A DNA stretch of 64,000 nt from positions 5,796,501-5,860,500 of the forward strand of contig NZ_CP020038.1 in assembly GCF_002157225.2 (NCBI RefSeq), given 5' to 3'. This DNA comes from Agarilytica rhodophyticola. GTDB lineage: Bacteria > Pseudomonadota > Gammaproteobacteria > Pseudomonadales > Cellvibrionaceae. Numbering within the stretch: the stretch's first letter is position 1; each line of letters starts with the position of its first letter. The translations under genes and the position numbers were made by a program. The notes beneath the pieces were generated by a model. That model had not been told where the DNA came from. It worked only from the letters and a program-made list of their open reading frames with translations, and made no database searches. Below, piece after piece: positions 16,957 to 25,382 of this stretch.

Positions 16957-18234
16957 ATGGCATTTAATAGATTGGACAACGCAAAATCGCACAAGCCGCA
17001 AAAAGGTGATACTTTAGAATCGATTGCAAAAGAGCAAAACCAGCTTGGTAATAACATAAGCTGGCAAGACATTTCTCAGTATAACTGGGGAACAACGGAC
17101 AAAGATGAAGCCGAAAACTTTATGCGAGATGAGCTGGCGGCTTATACACGTACTGAAGATAATACACTGGCACTCTCCCCCGATGATAACGCTAAGAATG
17201 AAATTAAAATTCCAGTACAATTTCAACAGCAGCTAATTCCTCTTCAACAAGTCCATGAGATTAAACTGCGAAAAAAAACCACCCCTAAGCAGTTTTTGGG
17301 CTGTTGTTCAATTCCTTCCGTTACTTTTGGTTTTAACAGCTCATTTATCAGACCTAGTGTCGCCGAAGACTTAGTCCAACTGGAAGACTTAGCTAAACAA
17401 AAAGCTGATGCTAAAGTATTAATTTTTGGACACACGGATGCCGTTGGCGATGAACTTTATAATAAAAAACTAAGTGAACGTCGAGCTTGGAGTACCTATG
17501 CATTTATTGTCAATGATCCAGATGTGTGGGAAACACTATATAATCATAAAGACGAAGACTGGGGACTAGCTGCAATACAAGAAATCCTACAAGATTTAGG
17601 ATACGACCCAGGGCCGATCGATGGCAAAATTGGGCCTCTTACTCGTTCCGCCATGAGGGCCTTTGCCAGCCTGCCAGAGGACGCCCCCATCAATAATAAC
17701 GCACCTTTCCGCAAGTCTCTCTTTGGTGCGTATATGTCTAGTAAGCACGATATTGACCTACCTAGGGAGCGCTTTATTGAACCAGGTTTTACCGGCTGTG
17801 GAGAATTTAATTTAGTCGAAGAGAGTAACAATGCCTCAGAGAAAAACCGTCGTGTTACCTTTTATTTTTTCCATAAAGATAGACAACCGACCTTGCCCTG
17901 CAAGTTTGCTGATATAGCACCATGTAAAAAGCAATTAATCAACGAAAACTATCGGCATAAAACGGGGTTTCGTTGCAATTTCTACGACAGCTTTGCTAAG
18001 CGCTGTCCAGCTGAAAGGCCCGATATATTTACCACAACAGAAGTTGTATTACTTGATAGCAATGATCATCCTGTAAAAGGAACTCAGGTTAATGCACTTA
18101 TAGATGGAGAGCCATATGAGGCATCAACAAATGAAAATGGCACAGCCAAATTACAGCATTTGAAGTCAGCTAAAATATGTGAAGTATCTTTTAGCCACTA
18201 CCCGAGCGGTACTTGGTACCCCGTAGATAAATAA
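16957..18234 (+). CDS. LysM-like / OmpA / peptidoglycan-binding multidomain protein
   Basis: A 425-residue protein. The ATG at 16957 is preferred over one at 16912 because AGAGGGGA ends 6 bases upstream and the longer form overlaps the previous gene. Visible domains: a LysM-like start (KGDTLESIAKEQNQLGNNIS, residues 16-35); an OmpA-type domain (about 121-185) with VTFGFNSSFIRPS and FGHTDAVGDELYNKKLSERR; a PG_binding_1 domain (about 202-237) with LGYDPGPIDGKIGPLTRSAM; and a C-terminal Ig-like domain from ~377 (EVVLLDSNDHPVKG). No signal peptide is seen, which is odd for three wall-binding modules and suggests export by another route. About eight cysteines lie in the C-terminal half. The following gene is 23 bases downstream. 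Confidence 0.82.
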   Translation: MAFNRLDNAKSHKPQKGDTLESIAKEQNQLGNNISWQDISQYNWGTTDKDEAENFMRDELAAYTRTEDNTLALSPDDNAKNEIKIPVQFQQQLIPLQQVHEIKLRKKTTPKQFLGCCSIPSVTFGFNSSFIRPSVAEDLVQLEDLAKQKADAKVLIFGHTDAVGDELYNKKLSERRAWSTYAFIVNDPDVWETLYNHKDEDWGLAAIQEILQDLGYDPGPIDGKIGPLTRSAMRAFASLPEDAPINNNAPFRKSLFGAYMSSKHDIDLPRERFIEPGFTGCGEFNLVEESNNASEKNRRVTFYFFHKDRQPTLPCKFADIAPCKKQLINENYRHKTGFRCNFYDSFAKRCPAERPDIFTTTEVVLLDSNDHPVKGTQVNALIDGEPYEASTNENGTAKLQHLKSAKICEVSFSHYPSGTWYPVDK

Positions 18235-18257
18235 AACATTAGTGCTAAGGAATAACT

Positions 18258-19136
18258 ATGACGGTAAATATGCAGGATGTTACGGACGAAGATCCTATAG
18301 ATAGCTGGCTTGAAAATAGCGAAGATGAGCAGTGGGATGACGTTGAAGAGAGTGATATACCAGAAGAAGATATAGAAATCGATCCATACGAAGATAACGA
18401 AAAAGGTCTAGAAGAAGATGACGAAGAAATATCGCCACCTTCAAAAACTGAGCCTATATTACCACCACTTACATATCCTAAGCGACCTTGCTGGATAGAT
18501 ATAAAACAAGGTGACTGCTTGGTATCTATTGCCGCTTACTATCAGCTAACACCAGAATTTATCCTTCAACAAAGTGAAAATAAGAAAATTAGTGAAGATA
18601 AAAACCGTGTTCATAATCAACTAATGTTGGGAGATAAGATTTATATACCTGCTGCTGATGATGAATATCTGTCCGTATCCATTGCTGACAAAACCGTCTT
18701 TAAATTAAAACCTGCAGCAACCACAACGATTCGCATACGTTTTCTTTGCGGTGGCAAAGCAAGAAAGAACTTACCTTGTCGACTTGAGATCAATGATACA
18801 TATATTGAAAATAACACAGATGAAAGAGGTAGTGTCAGTTTCAATATACCGGCGTTACAAAGAAATTGCCGTCTACTCGTTGAAGAAACGATCGAGCAAG
18901 AAAAAATGATAGAAATCTATCAACTAATGTTAGGCTATCTAGATCCTATTAATGAGAAAAGTGGTTTAAAAGCACGTTTAGCTCACCTCGGACATTTTAT
19001 TATAGATGAAGATGAAAGTGATAAAACTCAGCTTCCATTAGCCATCAAGCGATTTCAAAAAGCAGCTAAAATAGAGGTGACGGGTACGATATCTAAGGAC
19101 GATGAAAAAAAATTAAAGGAGGCACATAGTTCATGA
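18258..19136 (+). CDS. LysM and peptidoglycan-binding-domain protein with acidic N-terminus
   Basis: A 292-residue protein without a signal peptide. Residues 1-75 are extremely acidic (runs such as EEDIEIDPYEDNEKGLEEDD). A LysM-type module follows at about 78-135 (IKQGDCLVSIAAYYQLTPEF, then LMLGDKIYIP), then a beta-rich region at 145-210 like the Ig-type domains of the two preceding proteins. The C-terminal PG_binding_1-like module has LAIKRFQKAAKIEVTGTISK. LysM and PG_binding_1 bind glycan strands or stem peptides of the cell wall. Its TGA overlaps the next ATG as ATGA, so translation is coupled to the large downstream gene. The acidic head could be a charge-based loading or chaperone segment; that is speculation. 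Confidence 0.8.
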   Translation: MTVNMQDVTDEDPIDSWLENSEDEQWDDVEESDIPEEDIEIDPYEDNEKGLEEDDEEISPPSKTEPILPPLTYPKRPCWIDIKQGDCLVSIAAYYQLTPEFILQQSENKKISEDKNRVHNQLMLGDKIYIPAADDEYLSVSIADKTVFKLKPAATTTIRIRFLCGGKARKNLPCRLEINDTYIENNTDERGSVSFNIPALQRNCRLLVEETIEQEKMIEIYQLMLGYLDPINEKSGLKARLAHLGHFIIDEDESDKTQLPLAIKRFQKAAKIEVTGTISKDDEKKLKEAHSS

Positions 19137-21610
19137 GCAAATTAAATTGGATTGTTCCAGGAAGAAGAGCTGTTGTTATATCACAAATAAGTTATGCTGA
19201 GTTGATTCAAGCCTGGATAAACGAAATAAAAGCTTGCAAAACTTCACTTAAACGCTGGTATAAGCTAGATGATCCAAGCTTTCACAGTGGCCTAGAGATG
19301 ATAAAGTTTTGGTATCAATCATTTTTTCCATCACAAAGCGATAGTGCTATCCATGGCGTTAGAGATGGGGAAGTGACCATTGATCACCCCCCCTTTGACT
19401 TGAAGGTGCGCCTTTGGAGAGGGGCTCTTCGAACACTGTTAGAACAAGAATATGCAAAATCACTCATTGGTAAAAATTGGCATGACGCAGAACAGGTCTT
19501 CAGTTTAGTGACTACTCCCTGGCCCAACCCAACTAAAGAGTCTCCTCAGGCTCCTAGATTAGCGACCGTAGAAGGCCAAGTGAATAATGCAGATGCAACA
19601 TTTATTACCAGCGATGTAGTGGAATTTCCATTGTGGAAAATGTTGGGAGGCTGCGGCTTAAAACAATACGGTAATAAGCCTTCATTTACAGATATTATGA
19701 AGTTTAATCCGGAGGGTAGCTATTTACTGGGTAACTCAGTAGTCGCAGCAGATGGCAAATCGCCACCGCCAACAAATGCTCCCCTTCATGATAATCGTCT
19801 TGCTATGCGATTTCAGAATGTTTTACATGCATTTCGTGCCGGTTTTTATCATTTAAATGAAAAAGTATATGCTGATAAATTCTACGATAGTGGCAAAGCT
19901 ATTTCGGTCGAAGCTACCGTACCTGAAACCAGCGAAGATATGGCAAAAAAAAACATAACAGGCCCAACAAAAACACATCATGTCTATGCTAGAGGCATGA
20001 TGTATGCCGCCGTTATTAATAGCCCTCGATGGTCAAGCTTCGGAGATAAAAGTTTACAAGAAAGCTATCGTTTATTTACATCAGGCTGGTGTCACGATGT
20101 TAAAAAGCATGATCCACCACGATGTTTACCAACACGAGAAAGCCTTGATTTACTACCACAGCATCAACCCATGACACCTGGTGGAGTATGTTCAGACACC
20201 CTACTCTGGCTAACAAATTATATGATACGTATAGACAGAAAAAGTTGGTCTACAGGTAAAGGTTCTGTTTCAGGTACAGTTAATAATTCTGGCTACCCCA
20301 TCCATGATTTTTATCATCGTGTTGCCGCATCAGATATTGAGATGTGGGCCCCAGAGTTTACGAGAGAAGAAAAAATAGAGAATCTTGAGAGATTATATAA
20401 AGAAATAAATGTGCTCTATGAGAAAATATATGGTGAAACTGCTTTTTGGAATGTTTTACTTAATAAGGCAATGGCTTTGAATCCTAACTTAGGTGAGCTG
20501 GTTCCGAAAAAAAGGTTCGACAAGTTAAAAGATCTTGCACCTAAGACTAAGCCGAATGCTTTTATGCAAACCTTATATTACTCAATCAAGAGTAAAGATA
20601 CAAAACCCGCAGGTAAAAAAATTCTAATAGATTTGCATAAAGATATTGCTCATAACATAGGACAATGGGCAGCAGCTATGGATAGGTTAATTGCGCAAAA
20701 ATATTGGACAATGTTCTCGTCCTATGGACCGAGCACTGGAGATTTAGAGCCTTATCTCACAAATATGCGAGGGGTCAAATGCAATGAAACAAAAAGATTT
20801 AGCGACCGACATAGCATGAATGATGCATATAAAATTCGCTTTAAACTTAGAGGGAAAATAAAATCGCTTAAAAAACTTAGGGAGAATACCGACAAAATAA
20901 AAACTTCACGAGGAGGTGAAGTGAATCTAGCCAGCAAACTTACAGATATTAATGTAGTAGCGGTATCTGGCCATGAATGGGGCATTGTCAAAGTAAAACC
21001 TTTACGAAAATTACTCGATGAAAAAGAGCTTCCAACAACAGGATATATTGCCGCGTATGAACCTTTAAGTGGTATAGACTGTTGCCCTTCTGATGCATCA
21101 GCTGAGGGACAACTTTATGTATATGAAGAATCCGGGTCTGCCCTTAGAAAAAAAGTCGAAGACAATAAAGGAGGGAAAAAACATTCATTAATGGGATGCA
21201 CACCTTTTAACTGGTACAAAGTAGCAGATAATAGATTTAGTATTGCCATTGACAAAGGACAAATATATTTTACGGCTATGGGGGGTACAACACGCTCTAA
21301 GCCTTTAAAGTCGATAACTATGCTCAAGCCTCCGTTGCATGAAAAGCACAAGAGTATTCTTGACTCTGCACATAGTGACCCAAGTCAAACATATTTACCT
21401 ACATTTATTCATCCACATTTAGAACACTGGAAGAGCCCAACGGGAAAACGTGCATTCTCGCGTTTTGTTACTAATGGAAACGATCTATATGCAGTCAGAG
21501 CGATACCTTTCCCAAGTTTAAATGAGTGGAGGGATGTTTTACCCAATGTGAAGGATATATATTCTTTACTAGATAAACTTAAGGATAAAGGCTTAAAAGT
21601 AAATAATTGA
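19133..21610 (+). CDS. Large protein of unknown function, last gene of the LysM/OmpA operon; candidate exported effector
   Basis: An 825-residue protein with no signal peptide or membrane segment. I recognise no family. Notable blocks: a Trp-rich N-terminus (LNWIVPGRR); HDNRLAMRFQNVLHAFRAGF near residue 220; HHVYARGMMYAAVINSPRW near 282; and PGGVCSDTLLWLTNYMIR (C353) followed by GYPIHDFYHRVAASD (H391, H395, D401), which has the spacing of a papain-like Cys/His/Asp set but is unproven. A helical middle (~405-520) and a beta-rich C-terminal third with GYIAAYEPLSGIDCCPSDAS follow. The ATG overlaps the upstream stop, so it is made together with two wall-binding proteins. A peptidoglycan-active or envelope-targeted effector is the leading idea; a structural role is possible. 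Confidence 0.75.
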   Translation: MSKLNWIVPGRRAVVISQISYAELIQAWINEIKACKTSLKRWYKLDDPSFHSGLEMIKFWYQSFFPSQSDSAIHGVRDGEVTIDHPPFDLKVRLWRGALRTLLEQEYAKSLIGKNWHDAEQVFSLVTTPWPNPTKESPQAPRLATVEGQVNNADATFITSDVVEFPLWKMLGGCGLKQYGNKPSFTDIMKFNPEGSYLLGNSVVAADGKSPPPTNAPLHDNRLAMRFQNVLHAFRAGFYHLNEKVYADKFYDSGKAISVEATVPETSEDMAKKNITGPTKTHHVYARGMMYAAVINSPRWSSFGDKSLQESYRLFTSGWCHDVKKHDPPRCLPTRESLDLLPQHQPMTPGGVCSDTLLWLTNYMIRIDRKSWSTGKGSVSGTVNNSGYPIHDFYHRVAASDIEMWAPEFTREEKIENLERLYKEINVLYEKIYGETAFWNVLLNKAMALNPNLGELVPKKRFDKLKDLAPKTKPNAFMQTLYYSIKSKDTKPAGKKILIDLHKDIAHNIGQWAAAMDRLIAQKYWTMFSSYGPSTGDLEPYLTNMRGVKCNETKRFSDRHSMNDAYKIRFKLRGKIKSLKKLRENTDKIKTSRGGEVNLASKLTDINVVAVSGHEWGIVKVKPLRKLLDEKELPTTGYIAAYEPLSGIDCCPSDASAEGQLYVYEESGSALRKKVEDNKGGKKHSLMGCTPFNWYKVADNRFSIAIDKGQIYFTAMGGTTRSKPLKSITMLKPPLHEKHKSILDSAHSDPSQTYLPTFIHPHLEHWKSPTGKRAFSRFVTNGNDLYAVRAIPFPSLNEWRDVLPNVKDIYSLLDKLKDKGLKVNN

Positions 21611-22093
21611 TATTTTAAAAAGTTATCAATTTATATATTATTTTAATAATGCTTTGTAAACTAAATTATGATATCTATTTTAAATTTATTACGAATTATC
21701 TAAATAAGTTAAAAAGCTTTACAAATCTCTTAACAAATACTTAACGAATGGGTCACGCAAAGATCACAGAAAAATCACAAGAATAAATATAACTATCTCA
21801 TTAACATCATATTTAAATTACATCTGTAGAATAACTCGCTCTTTTAGTTAAAAAAAAGGCGAGTTAGCAGCTAAAATATTTACATGACCTATAAAAAACG
21901 AGGTTATTTTGTAAAAAAATTGTCTCGTTAAAAATTAGCCTAACTATCAAAGCCTCTTCTTCCTATTCTATACTCGCCAAGAAAATTTTTTATGTGATTA
22001 AGTTTCACAGCTAACGTGCAACCAAAATTAAATTAAAGCAGTACAGATAAAAGCACTTATTTAATTAATTATTACTTGCGATGAGGAGCAAAA
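21611..22093. other. 483-bp very AT-rich region with two hairpins upstream of the spondin genes
   Basis: No gene is supported. TAACTCGC (21832-21839) pairs with GCGAGTTA (21859-21866), extended by CTTTT/AAAAG. A second, weaker AACGAG/CTCGTT hairpin lies near 21898-21930. Neither is followed by a T-run on the plus strand. A clear ribosome site GAGGAG ends 6 bases before the ATG at 22094. Confidence 0.5.
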
Positions 22094-22930
22094 ATGAAAT
22101 TATGTAAAATAGCAGTGGCAACGCTTGCATCTGCCTTGGCGATGGGATCAGCTCAAGCGGTAACACTAGACATTACAATTACAAATTTAACACACGGCCA
22201 AAGTTTCACTCCACGTCTAGTAGTTGCTCATGACGGCAGCCAGGATTTATTTCAGGTTGGCGAAACAGCAAGTACTGCTCTAGCATGGTTAGCAGAAGCG
22301 GGGGTTATTGATGATATCCAAAACCCTGCGTCAACTGGGCAGAATTTTCAGGCACAATTGGGAGGTACACCTGCAGCAGAAAATGCATTAGTACAAAACC
22401 CTACAAACAATTGGCAGCGTTTCGGCGGACTGTTAGGGCCCTCACGTACAAGTGCCGTTTATCGTTTTGATGCTGGTGACTTTGAATATATAACTATGGC
22501 GACAATGTTAATTCCAACTAACGATGCATTTGCAGGCTTAGACAATATTCGTATTCCAACAGAACCAGGCACCTACACTTATACCTTAAATGCTTATGAT
22601 GCAGGCACTGAGTTGAACGACGAATTAAACTCTGCTCGTACCGATGTAGTAGAAGCAGGTACAGGTAATGCTCTAGGCGGTTACGGTGTGCCAGGTGTTG
22701 CTGGTGGCCCAGCACCAACACGTGTTGTTGATTTGGGCATAGGCGGTACAGGTGTTGGAGCACAAGTGGTAGCGGGAGAAATTGAAGACGGTACTGATGG
22801 CCCAGTGCATATTCACCGCAATGTGTTAGGAGATACTGACGACTCTGCGGGTGCCAGTGATTTAAATTCTAAAGTTCATCGTTGGCTAAACCCAGTAGCG
22901 CGCGTTGTTATTGTTGTGCCACAGCCATAG
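22094..22930 (+). CDS. Secreted spondin-domain protein (1 of 2)
   Basis: A 278-residue protein with a standard signal peptide (cut after AQA near residue 22). Mature residues 23-275 fit a Spondin_N-type domain (PF06468): LDITITNLTHGQSFTPRLVV at the start, MLIPTNDAFAGLDNI in the middle, GPVHIHRNVLGD, and KVHRWLNPVARVVIVV at the end. In eukaryotes this domain occurs in extracellular matrix proteins such as F-spondin; bacterial copies are secreted proteins of unknown role. The next gene, 21 bases downstream, encodes a lipoprotein with the same fold, so this is a tandem duplication with different anchoring. A GAGGAG ribosome site supports the start. Confidence 0.82.
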   Translation: MKLCKIAVATLASALAMGSAQAVTLDITITNLTHGQSFTPRLVVAHDGSQDLFQVGETASTALAWLAEAGVIDDIQNPASTGQNFQAQLGGTPAAENALVQNPTNNWQRFGGLLGPSRTSAVYRFDAGDFEYITMATMLIPTNDAFAGLDNIRIPTEPGTYTYTLNAYDAGTELNDELNSARTDVVEAGTGNALGGYGVPGVAGGPAPTRVVDLGIGGTGVGAQVVAGEIEDGTDGPVHIHRNVLGDTDDSAGASDLNSKVHRWLNPVARVVIVVPQP

Positions 22931-22951
22931 AACCTGGGGGACAAAAAGAAA

Positions 22952-23776
22952 ATGAAAATATTGAAACTCGGCTCTCTACCGCTTTTAACAGCGTTAATTG
23001 TTGCCTGTGGTGGCAGTGATAATGATGGTCCGGCTCCAACGCCAACACCGACTGCAACGCCAACGGCTACTGCAACGCCTACACCCACACCAACGCCTAC
23101 ACCCACACCGACGCCAACACCAATGGCAATGTTTACAATTTCGGTGACTAATTTAACTCAAAGTCAGCCTATGTCTCCGCCTGCAATTATTATGCACCAA
23201 GGTGGTTTTAATAGCTTTATGGATGGCGAGCCAGCGACCGTTGGTTTAGAAACACTCGCAGAAGGTGGCAATCCAGATATGCTGATATCTGAAGCCCAAG
23301 CTGCATCAGAGCATATTATGTCTATGCGTGTTATGCCTGTACCACCGCTTACTATTGGTGATGATAACACCATTAGTATACCAGCTTCAGATGTTGCCAA
23401 TTTAAGGCTCACTGTTTTAACGATGCTAGTTGATACTAATGACGCTTTTACCGGCACCAACGCACTCGACATTAGTAACATGGCAGTAGGTGCAAGCAGG
23501 ATTGTCAATGCTCCAACCTGGGACTCTGGCACAGAAGCAAATACTGAAACGGCAGACACAATGCCCGGGCCTGCGGCCATGGCAGCAGGTGGCGCAGCGG
23601 AAGGCTTTAACGCGGATCGAGACGATCTTATCGATAGAGTGCACTTCCACCCTGGTGTCGTTACTTCGGCCAATAGCAATGACCCAAGTAGAGAGGGTTT
23701 GAGCACCTCAGTGTTAACAGAAATAGACCGCTGGGATAATCCTGCGTCAAGAATTGTGATTACACGAACCCAATAA
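22952..23776 (+). CDS. Spondin-domain lipoprotein with Pro-Thr stalk (2 of 2)
   Basis: A 274-residue protein. A lipobox (IVACGGSDND) follows the hydrophobic signal, so the mature protein begins with a lipidated Cys near residue 19. Residues ~28-57 are an almost pure Pro-Thr/Ala-Thr repeat, a flexible stalk. The rest is a Spondin_N-type domain parallel to the preceding protein: FTISVTNLTQSQPMSPPAII, MLVDTNDAFTGTNALD, RVHFHPGVV, and a terminal EIDRWDNPASRIVITRT. It is probably displayed on the outer membrane while its neighbour is free. The pair may form one complex or bind the same matrix ligand. An intrinsic terminator follows. Confidence 0.82.
   Translation: MKILKLGSLPLLTALIVACGGSDNDGPAPTPTPTATPTATATPTPTPTPTPTPTPTPMAMFTISVTNLTQSQPMSPPAIIMHQGGFNSFMDGEPATVGLETLAEGGNPDMLISEAQAASEHIMSMRVMPVPPLTIGDDNTISIPASDVANLRLTVLTMLVDTNDAFTGTNALDISNMAVGASRIVNAPTWDSGTEANTETADTMPGPAAMAAGGAAEGFNADRDDLIDRVHFHPGVVTSANSNDPSREGLSTSVLTEIDRWDNPASRIVITRTQ
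23033..23125 (+). repeat. Pro-Thr-encoding simple repeat within the spondin lipoprotein gene
   Basis: About 90 bp of degenerate 6-base units (CCAACG/CCTACA/CCGACT types) encode the Pro-Thr/Ala stalk. Units are in frame and imperfect, so slippage would change stalk length rather than frame. Confidence 0.75.
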
Positions 23777-23803
23777 TCATAGTTACACTTTCAAACCCTT
23801 TTT

Positions 23804-23832
23804 GAGGCTCCCAATAATGGGGGCCTTTTTTT
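23804..23832 (+). terminator. Intrinsic terminator after the spondin pair
   Basis: GAGGCTCCC, an AATAA loop and TGGGGGCC form a G/C-rich stem with one G-T pair, followed by seven T residues. This is a classical rho-independent terminator 27 bp after the stop at 23776. Confidence 0.85.
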
Positions 23833-23945
23833 GTATTTTTTTAAAACACCGCATGTTATTAACCAGTTGCGGCAGCAGAACGCAATCCCAAACTAAAATT
23901 TAGACATAAATTAGTTAAGTGCATTAAAAAACGAGCAAGCAGATT

Positions 23946-23959
23946 TGTAATCGTTTACA
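23946..23959. promoter_or_regulatory. LacI-family-type operator upstream of the second GH43-like gene
   Basis: TGTAATCGTTTACA is a near-perfect palindrome around a central CG. It shares 15 identical bases and flanking CAAAA/GTATATA with the site at 11061. It lies about 100 bp upstream of the ATG at 24058, which has the same AGAGGAAT leader as its paralogue. Confidence 0.65.
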
Positions 23960-24057
23960 AAATGAGTATATAGTGTTGAAACTTGAGCAGTAGTAAAAAC
24001 ATCTTTTTGACCAGATATTAAACAAATAATAATGACTTCCATAGAGGAATGTAATAA

Positions 24058-25296
24058 ATGTATATCACCCGTCTTAAAAAAATTACTAACTTCAGGCTGA
24101 GTAGCTTAGTAATACTAGGAACTATTACAACGGCTATCGCTACAGCAACTCACGCTCAGCCATTAAGAAATCGTGCTGAAATGCCCAGCCTAAACACTTG
24201 GGAGCCGCTATTAGGACAAACAACCCCTGAGGGCACAGCAGACCCTACAGCAAAAGTATTTACTCATAACGGTGTTGAAAAAATGTATGTCTATACATCC
24301 ACCGATAGCAGAGACTTATGTAACACTAGCCGTGCAAAGAATAAAAGATACAAAGGCCAAGGCCAGTTTTGCATGCAGCAGTACCGTGTATTTTCATCTT
24401 CTGACGCCAATTTAAACTCAAATAACTGGGCTACTCACAACGGAATTGTTTGGCAAGCAAGTGTCCCCTGGGCGAGAAAAGCCACCGATGGCCACGGTGG
24501 TAGTGCTACTATGTGGGCGCCAGATGTTGTCAAAAATGGCAACACCTACTACATGTTTTTCCCTTCTATTAGAAAAGATAATGGTCATCAAACAATTGGG
24601 GTAGCAACGGCCAATAATCCGCTTGGTCCATTTACTGCCAGGCCTAATCCAATTTCCACAGCTAATGGGTTCGACCATGTATTTGATCCCTCTGTTATCA
24701 AAGTGGGGCAAAACTGGTATATTTTTTATGCAAAAGGAGGTTCGGTACAAGCAAGAGACAAAAATACCGGCGCTTTGCGTTTCAAACCTAACGGCCAGCC
24801 TCTCTTCGAAAAGTCTATCTGGATGTCTAGTATCGATGGGAATTTCACATCCACGTGGAATCCTAGAGATCTAAAGCTCGATAGCAACAGCTATCTAGAA
24901 GGCCCTCATGCATACTTTATTAATAATGATTTATGGCTTCAATATGCAAGTGTTAGTGCCAGTAGACAGTCTAGGCCAGGTGGTGGCTTTTATCCCGCCG
25001 GTTATGAGCTAAAACATGCTGTCGCTTGGAATAACAATCAGCCCTACAGCATGTTCGATACTCGCCCAGGTGTGCAAGTACATGCTTTTGGCAACCAGGG
25101 CACCATGCATGGTTCGGTAGTGAAATGGAAAAATAAATATTTTTCATTTTACCACGACCATTTCTCTAACCATGGTGACACCTGGGCTTTCCGTAAAGCC
25201 ATGTATAGTCTCGTAGATATTGACACAAGCAGGCGTGGTAGAGTAAAACCATTTAGACCTGATAGAAAAGTTAACACACCATCATTAGGTAATTAA
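24058..25296 (+). CDS. Secreted GH43-like five-bladed propeller glycosidase (paralogue 2)
   Basis: A 412-residue protein with a signal peptide ending near THA (residue 33). The catalytic pattern matches its paralogue at 11275: TADPTAKVF (D62), MWAPDVVKNGNTYYMFFPS, FDPSVIKVGQNWYIFYAK (D210) and LEGPHAYFI (E281). A loop after IFYAKGGS is about 18 residues longer than in paralogue 1 (roughly residues 229-250), while an N-terminal loop is shorter, so the active-site rims differ. Conserved WARKA and PISTANGFDHVFDPSVIK segments show recent common ancestry. Both copies are secreted and share one operator type, so they probably act on linked bonds of the same glycan. A strong terminator follows. Confidence 0.8.
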   Translation: MYITRLKKITNFRLSSLVILGTITTAIATATHAQPLRNRAEMPSLNTWEPLLGQTTPEGTADPTAKVFTHNGVEKMYVYTSTDSRDLCNTSRAKNKRYKGQGQFCMQQYRVFSSSDANLNSNNWATHNGIVWQASVPWARKATDGHGGSATMWAPDVVKNGNTYYMFFPSIRKDNGHQTIGVATANNPLGPFTARPNPISTANGFDHVFDPSVIKVGQNWYIFYAKGGSVQARDKNTGALRFKPNGQPLFEKSIWMSSIDGNFTSTWNPRDLKLDSNSYLEGPHAYFINNDLWLQYASVSASRQSRPGGGFYPAGYELKHAVAWNNNQPYSMFDTRPGVQVHAFGNQGTMHGSVVKWKNKYFSFYHDHFSNHGDTWAFRKAMYSLVDIDTSRRGRVKPFRPDRKVNTPSLGN

Positions 25297-25307
25297 AAAA
25301 TCTATCG

Positions 25308-25346
25308 CGCTAATAAGAATTTTTTTCAACCTTATTAGCGTGTTTT
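25308..25346 (+). terminator. Terminator after the second GH43-like gene
   Basis: CGCTAATAAG (25308-25317) and CTTATTAGCG (25331-25340) are perfect inverted arms around a T-rich loop, followed by TGTTTT. It lies 12 bp after the stop at 25296. Confidence 0.7.
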
Positions 25347-25382
25347 CAATTAACATATTTAATTTATTGGAGAAAATAAACT

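Noticed and set aside
16070-21610. Type VI secretion locus proper
   Set aside because: Domain style recalls VgrG/PAAR-linked proteins, but no VgrG, Hcp, PAAR, TssB/C or ClpV gene is in the window; only a possible cargo-type operon is claimed.
22876-23106. Gly-Val repeat frame on the minus strand
   Set aside because: It is the reverse complement of the Pro-Thr repeat and has no independent support.
23164-23706. 180-residue minus-strand frame
   Set aside because: Antisense to the spondin lipoprotein, with no ribosome site.
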